From: JACVRW01 sp963813495
GTDB taxonomy: Bacteria > Actinomycetota > Thermoleophilia > Solirubrobacterales > Thermoleophilaceae
NCBI GenBank assembly: GCA_963813495.1
Contig: CAWEZC010000009.1
Coordinates: 68,399 to 132,398 of the forward strand
Reading direction: 5' to 3'
Length of the DNA stretch: 64,000 nt
The position numbers and the translations under genes were made by a program. How positions within the stretch are numbered: the stretch's first letter is position 1; every line of letters starts with the position of its first letter. Of this stretch, positions 43,138-50,713 are shown piece by piece. Below the pieces are notes generated by a model that searched no databases, was not told the origin of the DNA, and was given only the letters and a program-made list of their open reading frames with translations.

Positions 43138-45822
43138 TTGTGGGAGAGTCTTATTGGGGATTTGGCTGAGACCCAGCAGCAGACGCGATCGTCGGCGGAT
43201 CGGTTCGTTTCGCGACCCGTTCTCTTCGAGCGGCTGTCAGCCGCCGCTCCGGGCACCGTCACGCTCGTCTGCGCACCAGCGGGTAGCGGGAAGACCGTTC
43301 TGCTGCGGTCATGGGCCGCGAAAACCGACGAGGCTGTCGCGTGGGTAACTGTCGAGCGCGGTGAGCGTGACGCGCAACGGTTCTGGCTTCACGTGATCGA
43401 CGCCCTGGCCGACGCCGCCGGCGATGACGTGATCGAGCGGGTCAGTCCCGCGCCGGGCTTCGCTGGCGCGGTGGTGGTAGAGCGGCTCGTGGGGCAGTTG
43501 GAGCGGCTCGAGCGGCCGGTCCAACTGGTGATCGACGACCTGCACGAGCTCGACTCGGAAGACGCGCTCGCCTGGCTGGAGATGCTGGTCACGCGGCCAC
43601 CGGCACAGGTCCGGATCCTGCTTGGAACACGCGAGGAGCCGACCCTGGGCCTGCACCGCCTGAGAGTCGCGGACAGGCTGACGGAGCTGCGCGGCCACGA
43701 TCTGCACTTCTCGCTCGACGAAACCCGCGCCCTTCTGGATACAAGCGGAATTACTCTGTCGGATTCCGGCCTGGCGTCCCTGCACGAACGCACCGAGGGA
43801 TGGGCGGCCGGTTTGCGCCTGGCGGCGATCTCGCTGGCCGCGCACCCGAACCCGGAGCGCTTTGTGTCCGAGTTCTCCGGCAGCGAGCGGACCGTGGCGG
43901 GCTACCTCCTCGCCGAGGTGCTGGAGCGCCAGCCGCCGGAGGTGCGCGACCTGCTCTTGCGCACGTCGATGCTCGAGCGCGTCAGCGGCCCGCTGGCCGA
44001 TGTGCTCACCGGCGGCACGGGGGCCGAGGCGACCCTCCAGCGGCTCGAAGACCAGAACGCCTTCGTCACGGCACTGGACGCCGGCCGTACCTGGTTCCGC
44101 TACCACCACCTGTTCGCCGATCTCTTGCGCCTCGAATTGCGGCGCGTCGCGCCGGCGACGATCCCCTCGCTGCACCGCGCCGCGGCCGCCTGGCACGAAC
44201 AGGAGGGCGACGTCGTCGAAGCCGTCCGCCACTATCAAGCGGCCGGTGACTGGGCACCGGCTGGACGCCTGCTCCTGGACAACTACTTCACGCTGACGAT
44301 GGCCGGCCGGGGCGAGACGCTCCACGCGCTGCTTGGCCTGTTCCCGGCCGATGCCCGTGTGGGCGACGGAAATCTCTCGGCCGCGCTTGCCATCGACAGC
44401 ATCCTCCACGGCGTGCTCGACGAGGCCGCCGCCGAATTCGCCGTCGCTCGGCGACTGGCGGCAGCGGCTCCGGCAGACAGACGGCGCGTCTTTGACGTGT
44501 ACCTGGCGGTCATCGAGGGCGAGCTCGCCCGCCGGCGCAACGATCTGCCCGAGGCTCAGGAAGCAATGCGCGCACTGGAGGCAGCGCTCAGCGCTACGGC
44601 AGACGCAAACGAGCTACCCGTACGGCCGGATTACTGGGCGCTCGCACTGATGAACCTGGGCATCGCGGAACTGTGGGCCGGCCATCCCGACGACGCGCGG
44701 CAGCATCTCGAGGACGCTCTCAACCGCACGCGCCGGATCTCACGGCCGTTCATCGAGGTCGGCTGCCTCGCGCACCTCGCACTCGCCGCGCCGCTCACCG
44801 GGCAGCCGCTGCCGCTCGCGCTCGAGCTGAGCGAGCGGGCACTCGCGATTGCCGAGGAGCACGGCTGGACCGGCCAGTCGATGACCACCGGCGCGTTCGC
44901 GATGGCCGGCATGGCGCTCGTGCGGATGGGGCGCTTCGCCGAAGCCGAGCGCCATCTCACGAGCGCGGGGGAATCGCTACGCACGGCAGCCGACCGTGGG
45001 ACCGAGGTCGTGCTCCAACACGCCCGCGGCATGCTGCGCTTCGGCGAGGGCCGCTTCGACGAAGCGCTGGCGGAGTTCGCGCGCGCGCAGAGCCTCGAAC
45101 GGCTGCTCGCCAGCGAGCACGTGTTCACGGTCGACGTGCACGGGCGCGCTCTCCAGGTACGGGTGCGAATGGGCGACGCGGAATCCGCTCAACTCGAGAT
45201 CGCCCGTTTGAGCGCGGAACAGCGTAACCGCGCCGGAGCCCGCATCGCGCTCGCGGCTCTGGAGCTCGAACAGGACAGCCCGGAAGGGGCGATCGAGGCG
45301 CTGGCGCCCGTACTCGACGGTTCTGCGCCGGCTCTGTACGAGCGCTGGGGGCGCGCCGAGGCGCTCTTGCTCCAAGCGATCGCCAGCGATCGGCTCGGCG
45401 AGCGCCGCGCGGCGGAGGAGGCGCTCGAGGCGACGCTCGAGCTCGCTGAGCCGGACGGCCTCATCCTGCCCTTCATGCTTTGGCCAAGCCGGGAGCTGCT
45501 CGAGCGGCACCCGAAACATCGGACTGCCCACGCGACGCTCATCTCGACGATCCTCGACGCGCTGGCCGGGCGCTCCTCTCCTCAGCGTCGATTGGATGCG
45601 CCGCTGCGGGATGAATTGAGCGGGGCCGAGCTGCGCGTGGTTAGGTACCTGCCGAGTAACCTGACCGCGTCGGAAATCGCGTCCGAGCTCGTGGTGTCCA
45701 CCAACACCGTCCGGACGCACATGCGCCACATCTACGCGAAGCTCGACGCTCACACGCGCAGCGAGGCCGTCGCTCGCGCACGCGAGCTCGGGCTGGTTGC
45801 CCCTGGAGCGGTGCGGCGCTGA
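43138..45822 (+). CDS. MalT-like LuxR family regulator
   Basis: A large signal-transducing ATPase regulator of the MalT type. Residues 46-53 APAGSGKT form Walker A, LVIDDLHELDSEDAL Walker B, EGWAAGLRLAAISLA and FRYHHLFADLLRLEL are typical MalT-family segments, a TPR-like superhelix spans about 350-800, and the C-terminal HTH is LSGAELRVVRYLPSNLTASE followed by IASELVVSTNTVRTHMRHIY. The start is unclear: TTG at 43138 or TTG at 43162; no ATG or GTG lies nearby. It abuts copy 1 of the three-part element, so it is the prime candidate for the regulator of that set. Up to 894 aa. Confidence 0.88.
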   Translation: MWESLIGDLAETQQQTRSSADRFVSRPVLFERLSAAAPGTVTLVCAPAGSGKTVLLRSWAAKTDEAVAWVTVERGERDAQRFWLHVIDALADAAGDDVIERVSPAPGFAGAVVVERLVGQLERLERPVQLVIDDLHELDSEDALAWLEMLVTRPPAQVRILLGTREEPTLGLHRLRVADRLTELRGHDLHFSLDETRALLDTSGITLSDSGLASLHERTEGWAAGLRLAAISLAAHPNPERFVSEFSGSERTVAGYLLAEVLERQPPEVRDLLLRTSMLERVSGPLADVLTGGTGAEATLQRLEDQNAFVTALDAGRTWFRYHHLFADLLRLELRRVAPATIPSLHRAAAAWHEQEGDVVEAVRHYQAAGDWAPAGRLLLDNYFTLTMAGRGETLHALLGLFPADARVGDGNLSAALAIDSILHGVLDEAAAEFAVARRLAAAAPADRRRVFDVYLAVIEGELARRRNDLPEAQEAMRALEAALSATADANELPVRPDYWALALMNLGIAELWAGHPDDARQHLEDALNRTRRISRPFIEVGCLAHLALAAPLTGQPLPLALELSERALAIAEEHGWTGQSMTTGAFAMAGMALVRMGRFAEAERHLTSAGESLRTAADRGTEVVLQHARGMLRFGEGRFDEALAEFARAQSLERLLASEHVFTVDVHGRALQVRVRMGDAESAQLEIARLSAEQRNRAGARIALAALELEQDSPEGAIEALAPVLDGSAPALYERWGRAEALLLQAIASDRLGERRAAEEALEATLELAEPDGLILPFMLWPSRELLERHPKHRTAHATLISTILDALAGRSSPQRRLDAPLRDELSGAELRVVRYLPSNLTASEIASELVVSTNTVRTHMRHIYAKLDAHTRSEAVARARELGLVAPGAVRR

Positions 45823-45825
45823 GGC

Positions 45826-46053
45826 TTAGCCTTCGGTGGCCGACCAGCTCAGCTCGAGCTCGAGCTCGATCCGGTCGCCGTTCGACCTCAGCCACCTCTC
45901 CAAGCGGAGCTCTTCATCAACAGGAACCGTGATCCGGCGGCCCGCTGCGATCAGCTCGAGCGGGCCGCCGGCGGTCAGTGCGTACGCGATGTCGATCAGC
46001 CGCTCAGCGGCCTGCTGACGCGACAGCCGTTCGTCTTGCCTGAACTCCGTCAC
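45826..46053 (-). CDS. Amphi-Trp domain-containing protein
   Basis: 75-residue protein opening EFRQDERLSRQQAAERLIDI and closing LELELSWSA, the small amphi-Trp family found next to stress and general metabolism genes; function unknown. GTG start. It is 13 bp after the HdeD-like gene and likely co-transcribed with it. It converges on the MalT-like regulator with a 3-bp gap. Confidence 0.8.
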   Translation of the reverse strand: MTEFRQDERLSRQQAAERLIDIAYALTAGGPLELIAAGRRITVPVDEELRLERWLRSNGDRIELELELSWSATEG

Positions 46054-46066
46054 GGTTGAGCTCCCG

Positions 46067-46663
46067 TCACAGCTCCTCGCGCAGCGCGCGGATCTGGAAT
46101 GCCCGCACGATGTTCGTGACGCCCTGCATCAGCGCCCAGATACCGGCGAAGACCAAGAGCACGTACGCCTTGTGGATGAAGAACTGGCCCGAGGTCCAGA
46201 AGGCAAGCGCCGTCATCAGGATCCCCGAGATCAGTCCCAGCCACCAGAGCGGGTTGATCGCACGCTCGAGAAAAGCGCGGATCATCCACCACACGCCGAC
46301 GATCAGGAACAGGAAGCCCAGGATGTCGGCGATGCCGGCGAACGTGTCCTCCGGGTTGACGAAGCAGACGATGGCGGACACGAGAAAGAGCCCGCCAAAC
46401 AGCGCCCAGGCCCAGCGCGCCGGCACGTCCAACCTCGACAGAGCGATGTTCTCGATGCCAAGCGTCAGGAACATCAGCCCGACGAGGATGCCGACAGTAG
46501 TCACGGACGCCTGGTCGAACTGAAGAATGACCAGCGCGACGGCGACCCACGCGATGCCCGCGACCAGCAGGACCCACCAGTAACCGGTGGCTTTGCGCAC
46601 CGCTTCGCGCGGCGACGGGATGGAAGGTGTTGCGAATTGTGGTGTTGCAGCGTGTTCGCTCAC
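46067..46663 (-). CDS. HdeD family (DUF308) membrane protein
   Basis: Six or so membrane helices in 198 residues: YWWVLLVAGIAWVAVALVIL, VTTVGILVGLMFLTLGIENI, WALFGGLFLVSAIVCFV, FLFLIVGVWWMIRAF, LISGILMTALAFW and YVLLVFAGIWALMQGVTNIV. This is the acid-resistance HdeD/DUF308 fold. The GTG at 46663 is chosen because GGAGGT lies four bases upstream, the best ribosome site in this area. Copy 2 of the three-part element is 53 bp upstream. Confidence 0.85.
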   Translation of the reverse strand: MSEHAATPQFATPSIPSPREAVRKATGYWWVLLVAGIAWVAVALVILQFDQASVTTVGILVGLMFLTLGIENIALSRLDVPARWAWALFGGLFLVSAIVCFVNPEDTFAGIADILGFLFLIVGVWWMIRAFLERAINPLWWLGLISGILMTALAFWTSGQFFIHKAYVLLVFAGIWALMQGVTNIVRAFQIRALREEL

Positions 46664-46716
46664 GATTACCTCCGGGGTGTGGTTTGTTGTCGCGACCGAT
46701 GGTCCGGGGGACATGT

Positions 46717-46744
46717 GTGAGCCGTCGTCACACGCTTTGCGTGA
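46717..46744 (-). promoter_or_regulatory. Three-part element, copy 2 (HdeD promoter)
   Basis: TCAC-N9-GTGA-N7-TCAC, all half-sites perfect; the core reads GTGTGACGACGGCTCACAC, an inverted repeat with a 7-bp spacer, and the outer arm adds TCACGC-AAA-GCGTG. Oriented toward the HdeD gene, which starts 53 bp away. Confidence 0.65.
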
Positions 46745-46754
46745 TTGAGGGCAG

Positions 46755-47834
46755 TCAGGTCGGCTGCTGCTGTTCAGCGAGGTCGGCGGCCCCGACGCGG
46801 GCCCTCCTGGCCGCGGTGAACTCCTCGACGAGAATCTGGAGTCCCGCTGCGATCGGCACGCCGATGATCGCCCCTATGAAGCCGAACAGCGCTCCGAACG
46901 CGAGCACGCTGACGAGCACGGTGAAGCCCGACACGCGGGCGGCCCTCCCGATGATCGTCGGCTGGAGAACGTAGTTCTCGATCTGCTGGTAGACCACCAT
47001 CACAATCGCGAAGGCGACCAGAGCCTCGACGCTGACCGACAGCGCGACGACGCCGATGATGACCCCGGCGATCGTCGCCCCGACCGTAGGGATAAGGTCT
47101 AGGAGCCCCGCGATCAGCGCCAGGGCGAGCGGGTACGGCAGATCGAGAATGACCGCGGTAACGCCGTAAACGGTCCCGCAGATCACCGAGATGGCGAGGT
47201 TGCCGAGCATGTAGCGCGAGGTCGTGTTGACGATTCGATTCGTCACGTCCAGGTAGCGCTCCCGCTTGTCGCGGTACATCAGGCCCCCGATCCAGTCGCG
47301 TACGCGCGGTTCGTCGATCAGGCCGAACAGCGTCAGGAAGATGACCGAGAAGAACAGGGTCACCGCCCCGAAGGCCGACACCCCGACATCGGCGACGCCG
47401 CCCGAGACCGTGGCCACGCCCCTGGTGATGTCGGTCGCGTGCTCCCTCAACGTGTCGAGCGAGCCGCTGCCACCGTTGAGGAAGTCCCCCACATCGCTGT
47501 GCCTCACGTCATCCACGATCTGCGGCAGGTCGTGGCTGAACCCGCGCACCGCGTCGCTGACCGCCTGCGCGAGCCCCAGCACCACGACGGCGAGGGCGAC
47601 GACTATCCCCAGGACGAGCACCGTCGAGCACAGCGCCCTGCTCCAGCGCAGGCGCCGCTCCATCGCTGTCGCCACCGGCGAGAGGACGGCCACGCTGAAG
47701 AAGGACACGAAGATGATCAGCAGGGCGCTCCCGATCGACGCCAGCGCTCCGGCGAGCGCGACGATGCCGGCGGCCAAGAGCAGCGTCCGGACCGATATCG
47801 ACACCACGACATCGGCGCGCCCGGTGTCGCTCAT
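46755..47834 (-). CDS. AI-2E family transporter
   Basis: Membrane protein of the AI-2E (PerM) superfamily: paired N-terminal helices, a soluble middle segment (VRHSDVGDFLNGGSGSLDTL), a core FLTLFGLIDEPRVRDWIGGL, and the conserved end IPTVGATIAGVIIGVVALSV followed by YQQIENYVLQPTIIGRAARV. Members export small molecules or move ions; AI-2 itself is not implied. 359 aa. Its ATG overlaps the stop of the upstream kup fragment (ATGA). Confidence 0.88.
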   Translation of the reverse strand: MSDTGRADVVVSISVRTLLLAAGIVALAGALASIGSALLIIFVSFFSVAVLSPVATAMERRLRWSRALCSTVLVLGIVVALAVVVLGLAQAVSDAVRGFSHDLPQIVDDVRHSDVGDFLNGGSGSLDTLREHATDITRGVATVSGGVADVGVSAFGAVTLFFSVIFLTLFGLIDEPRVRDWIGGLMYRDKRERYLDVTNRIVNTTSRYMLGNLAISVICGTVYGVTAVILDLPYPLALALIAGLLDLIPTVGATIAGVIIGVVALSVSVEALVAFAIVMVVYQQIENYVLQPTIIGRAARVSGFTVLVSVLAFGALFGFIGAIIGVPIAAGLQILVEEFTAARRARVGAADLAEQQQPT

Positions 47835-48196
47835 AACGGCACCTGCCAGCCCATCGTGATCGGCCGCTCGTGGGGCAGCCGGAAGTCCACCGGACTGGCC
47901 GCCTTGCGCGCGACGGCGACGAACAGCCGCTTGCGCCATCGATGCATTCCGGCGGCGTCGGTCACGCCGATCGTGATGCGCGAGAGGAAGTAGGTCGCGC
48001 TGTCGAGGTCGATGTCGCACTCGAGGCGCTTCTCGGTGGCGAGGCGGAGCGCCACGGGTTGTGTCGACCTCGTCCTGGAAGCCGAAGCGCTCTGCGTCAG
48101 CCCCGCGGGGGCCGACCGCCACGCGGTGCGTGTGCGAGGCGCCGGTCCGGCCAGGGACTGAACGTCACTCGCGACGGCGGCAGCGGGGGGTGTCAT
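47831..48196 (-). pseudogene. C-terminal fragment of a Kup-type potassium transporter
   Basis: The last 75 codons read LRLATEKRLECDIDLDSATY, FLSRITIGVTDAAGMHRWRK then RLFVAVARKAASPVDFRLP and end TMGWQVPL. This is the C-terminal cytoplasmic end of KUP K+ uptake proteins; all twelve membrane helices are missing. Upstream codons to the ATG at 48196 (MTPPAAAVASDVQSL) match nothing I know. The frame is intact, has copy 3 of the three-part element 24 bp upstream and is coupled to the AI-2E gene, so it may still be translated as a leader. Confidence 0.65.
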
Positions 48197-48220
48197 CGGA
48201 CGAGGGTCCCCGCTGCGCGA

Positions 48221-48248
48221 GTGAGCCGTCGTCACACACTTCTGACGA
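48221..48248 (-). promoter_or_regulatory. Three-part element, copy 3 (kup fragment / AI-2E)
   Basis: GTGA-N7-TCAC core is perfect (GTGTGACGACGGCTCAC) and the spacing matches, but the outer TCAC half-site has changed to TCGT. It points to the ATG at 48196, 24 bp away. Confidence 0.55.
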
Positions 48249-48282
48249 TTGAGGAGTGAGCGCGCCGGTCGAGCCTTGTACG

Positions 48283-48876
48283 TCAACCACGCGCCGAGCG
48301 TCGCCGCTCCAGGGCGGCTACCGCCACGGGCGCCAGCGCCACGCCGCTGGCCGTTCCTGCGATCGTGTCGGACGGGTAATGCACGCCCGTGTGGACACGC
48401 GAGTAGGCGACCAGCGACGCAACGGCGCTCAGCGGGATCCCGGCCTGCGGCCACGCGGCACTGACACCGCTGGCGAAGGCGAAGGCGGACGCGGAATGGC
48501 CCGAGGGCCAGGACGTGGAGCGCGGCATTGCGACCTGGCGGGGGACCGGGACGTCGTGCATCTGCCTGTCGGGTCGGCGCCGGTTGCCGAGCGGCTTCAG
48601 CACCAGGTTCACAACGGCCGAAGTGAGGGCGATGGAAGCCAGGCCGTTCTCCGCGGCGCGCCGGCCGCGCTCGCCGCCGCATACGGCGAGCAGGACGGAG
48701 CAGCCGAGCCACAGCCGCGAATGGTTCGCGGCCCGGGAGAGCCGGCGGAGCGCCCCGTCCATGGCCGGCGTCGGCGTGGCCGCGATCGCCGCGTAGGCCG
48801 CCGCGTCGAGTCTGTCGAGCTCAACGGCCCAGGCGGGCGGGCGGAGCGCAGTGTGGCTGTCGGACGGGGGCGTCAT
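48283..48876 (-). CDS. PAP2 family phosphatase
   Basis: Membrane lipid phosphatase with the three PAP2 motifs: KPLGNRRRPDR (K-x6-RP), STSWPSGHSASAFAFA (PSGH) and SRVHTGVHYPSDTIAG (SR-x5-H-x3-D). Helices surround them. Likely substrates are phosphatidic acid, undecaprenyl pyrophosphate or similar. 197 aa, ATG at 48876. The divergent diacylglycerol kinase starts only 9 bp away. Confidence 0.88.
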   Translation of the reverse strand: MTPPSDSHTALRPPAWAVELDRLDAAAYAAIAATPTPAMDGALRRLSRAANHSRLWLGCSVLLAVCGGERGRRAAENGLASIALTSAVVNLVLKPLGNRRRPDRQMHDVPVPRQVAMPRSTSWPSGHSASAFAFASGVSAAWPQAGIPLSAVASLVAYSRVHTGVHYPSDTIAGTASGVALAPVAVAALERRRSARG

Positions 48877-48885
48877 GACCTCCCG

Positions 48886-49740
48886 ATGGGATGGGCCCGC
48901 GCTGACGCCTCGCGGCAGCCCGTGCTGTTCATCAATCCGAACTCCGGCGGCGGCCGGGCTGGACGGGCCGGGCTTGTCGAGGCGGCTCGTGAACGGGGGA
49001 TCGAGCCTATCGTCCTGGGGCCCGGCGATGACCTCAGCGCCCTCGCAGGCGAGGCTGCGGCGGGTGGGGCCGACGTGCTCGGCATGGCGGGCGGAGACGG
49101 ATCGCTGTCGGTCGTGGCGGCCGCCGCAACCGCCCATGGAGTCCCGTTCATATGCGTTCCTGCCGGGACCCGGAACCACTTCGCCCGCGACCTGGGCCTG
49201 GACCCGAATCACCTCGTCGGGGCGCTCGACGCGTTCACTCATGCGCTCGAGGGGTCCATCGACCTCGGCGACGTGAACGGGCGCCCATTTCTCAACAATG
49301 TGTCGCTTGGCGTGTACGGGGCGGCTGTGCAGCGGGAGAGCTATCGCGATGCGAAGGGGCGCACGCTCTTCGAGACCGCGGCCGAGGTGTTGGGTCCGAG
49401 CGCGGAGCTGCCCGGCGTGCGCCTTGTCGACGACCTCGGTGTCGTCCACACCAACCCCGCGGTGGTCCTGGTGTCGAACAACCCCTACGCACGTCGGCGT
49501 CGGCGCAGGGGCGGACTTCGCCCGGCGCTCGACAGGGGGCAACTCGGAGTCCTCGTTCTCTACAGGCCGGGCGGTCCCCCCGGGCCTCCCGGCCGCGGAT
49601 GGGCCGCGCGCTCCCTGGACGTGACCGCCGGCGATGCGGTGGCCGCGGGCCTGGACGGAGAGGCGATTCAGCTCGGGCCCACCATTGACTTCAGCGTGCG
49701 GCCGAGAGCGCTGCGCGTGCGCATCCCGATCAGCCGATGA
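48886..49740 (+). CDS. Diacylglycerol kinase-like lipid kinase (DAGK catalytic domain)
   Basis: YegS/DgkB-type kinase: LFINPNSGGGRAGRAGLVEA, the nucleotide loop LGMAGGDGSLSVVAAAA and PAGTRNHFARDLGLD, then a C-terminal beta domain with FLNNVSLGVYGAAV. It would phosphorylate diacylglycerol or a related lipid. An Arg-rich insert RRRRRRG near residue 200 is unusual. ATG at 48886; the frame is open upstream through the PAP2 start. Opposite chemistry to its divergent PAP2 neighbour. 284 aa. Confidence 0.85.
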   Translation: MGWARADASRQPVLFINPNSGGGRAGRAGLVEAARERGIEPIVLGPGDDLSALAGEAAAGGADVLGMAGGDGSLSVVAAAATAHGVPFICVPAGTRNHFARDLGLDPNHLVGALDAFTHALEGSIDLGDVNGRPFLNNVSLGVYGAAVQRESYRDAKGRTLFETAAEVLGPSAELPGVRLVDDLGVVHTNPAVVLVSNNPYARRRRRRGGLRPALDRGQLGVLVLYRPGGPPGPPGRGWAARSLDVTAGDAVAAGLDGEAIQLGPTIDFSVRPRALRVRIPISR

Positions 49741-49752
49741 CCCGCGCGACGA

Positions 49753-49780
49753 TCACGCAAAGCTTGTGATGACAGGTCGT
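49753..49780 (+). promoter_or_regulatory. Three-part element, copy 4 (DoxX)
   Basis: TCAC-N9-GTGA perfect, with the last half-site TCGT instead of TCAC. It lies 25 bp before the DoxX start and follows the DAG kinase stop by 12 bp. Confidence 0.55.
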
Positions 49781-49805
49781 CCGGCTCGCACCGATCGTCC
49801 AGGCC

Positions 49806-50183
49806 ATGGAAACCGCACTTTGGACAACACAGCTGCTCCTCGCAGCAATCTTTTTCGCCACCGGCTTGACCAAGCTCACGCAGCCGCGCGCACAGCTCGC
49901 GGCGGGCCCGATGGGCTGGGCCGCCGACGTGACCGATGTGGAGTTCCGCACCGTCGGCCTCCTCGAGGTACTGGGCGCGCTCGGCTTGGTCCTGCCGGGC
50001 GCCTTGGGCGTCGCGCCGCTTCTCATCCCGCTCGCAGCGGTGGGTCTCGCGCTGACCATGATCGGGGCGATCGTCACGCACGTGCGCATGGGCGAGACTG
50101 ACCGCCTCGCCGTGCCGATCATCCTCCTCGCCCTCACCTTGTTCGTCGCCATCGAGCGCTTCGGCGCGCAGAGCCTGGGATGA
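49806..50183 (+). CDS. DoxX family membrane protein
   Basis: Four-helix membrane protein: TTQLLLAAIFFATGLTKLTQ, VGLLEVLGALGLVLPGALG, APLLIPLAAVGLALTMIGAI and VPIILLALTLFVAIERF. The FATGLTKL and GLLEVLGALGL segments mark the DoxX/DoxD-like group linked to redox stress and thiosulfate oxidation. 125 aa. Confidence 0.85.
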   Translation: METALWTTQLLLAAIFFATGLTKLTQPRAQLAAGPMGWAADVTDVEFRTVGLLEVLGALGLVLPGALGVAPLLIPLAAVGLALTMIGAIVTHVRMGETDRLAVPIILLALTLFVAIERFGAQSLG

Positions 50184-50275
50184 CGATGAGCTCCCACCTC
50201 GCTGGTGACAACGACGCGGACCTCGATGGGTCTGCGTCGGTACGCGCCCCTGTCGGCCGGGCGCTCCATCGCGAC

Positions 50276-50488
50276 CTAGCAACGAAGCGCGAAGTCGACG
50301 GACTGCGCGTCCGCGCGGACGCGCGACCGACCTTCGAGCGCGCGCTCGGGTACCACGAGCGTGTCGACCAGCTCGTCGCGGCTCTTCTCGCTGAGCGAGG
50401 CGTCGAGCCAGAAGACGCGCCTCTCAGCCCGCAGTGCGGCAACCCGTTCTCTGTCGCCGGCGGCGAGCCCGGTCGGGACCTCGTTCAC
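50276..50488 (-). pseudogene. N-terminal remnant of a CorA-type magnesium transporter
   Basis: The minus strand reads RVAALRAERRVFWLDASLSE, ELVDTLVVPERALEG and RADAQSVDFALRC and then stops. This fits the soluble N-terminus of actinobacterial CorA proteins (LRAxxxFFWLDxxL, then HADGxxVxFxxC). The rest of the cytoplasmic domain and the two membrane helices with GMN are gone. A competing plus-strand frame (50180-50497) has no family likeness. Confidence 0.5.
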
Positions 50489-50532
50489 GACTCATAAGAG
50501 TGGGGTCGCCGCAGGAGGGTTGCGGCGTCGGA

Positions 50533-50560
50533 TCACATGAGATGTGTGACGACCGCTCAC
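50533..50560 (+). promoter_or_regulatory. Three-part element, copy 5 (small peptide / GH15)
   Basis: TCAC-N9-GTGA-N7-TCAC with all half-sites perfect; the core is GTGTGACGACCGCTCAC. It ends 24 bp before the ATG of the 42-residue gene. Confidence 0.65.
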
Positions 50561-50584
50561 CCAGCTCGCGCTCATACTGCGGGC

Positions 50585-50713
50585 ATGGATACCGCGACAA
50601 CCACGGCACCTCCGGCAGTTGCGCAGATCACGCGCGCGATGACGTACGACTCGCCCACGCGGCTGATCGAGTGGCTCACCGATCGCATCGCGGCGAGGGG
50701 TTACGCGGGGTGA
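50585..50713 (+). CDS. 42-residue peptide coupled to GH15
   Basis: Short gene starting MDTATTTAPPAVAQITRAMT and ending RIAARGYAG. Residues 20-40 could form an amphipathic helix (SPTRLIEWLTDRIAARG). No family recognised. Support comes from context: it starts 24 bp after copy 5 of the three-part element, and its TGA overlaps the GTG of the GH15 gene (GTGA), the coupling style used throughout the window. It may be a leader peptide or a small partner of the enzyme. Confidence 0.55.
   Translation: MDTATTTAPPAVAQITRAMTYDSPTRLIEWLTDRIAARGYAG

Noticed and set aside
50180..50497. Plus-strand 105-codon frame after DoxX
   Set aside because: No motif or ribosome site, and the opposite strand carries CorA-like sequence that explains the open frame.
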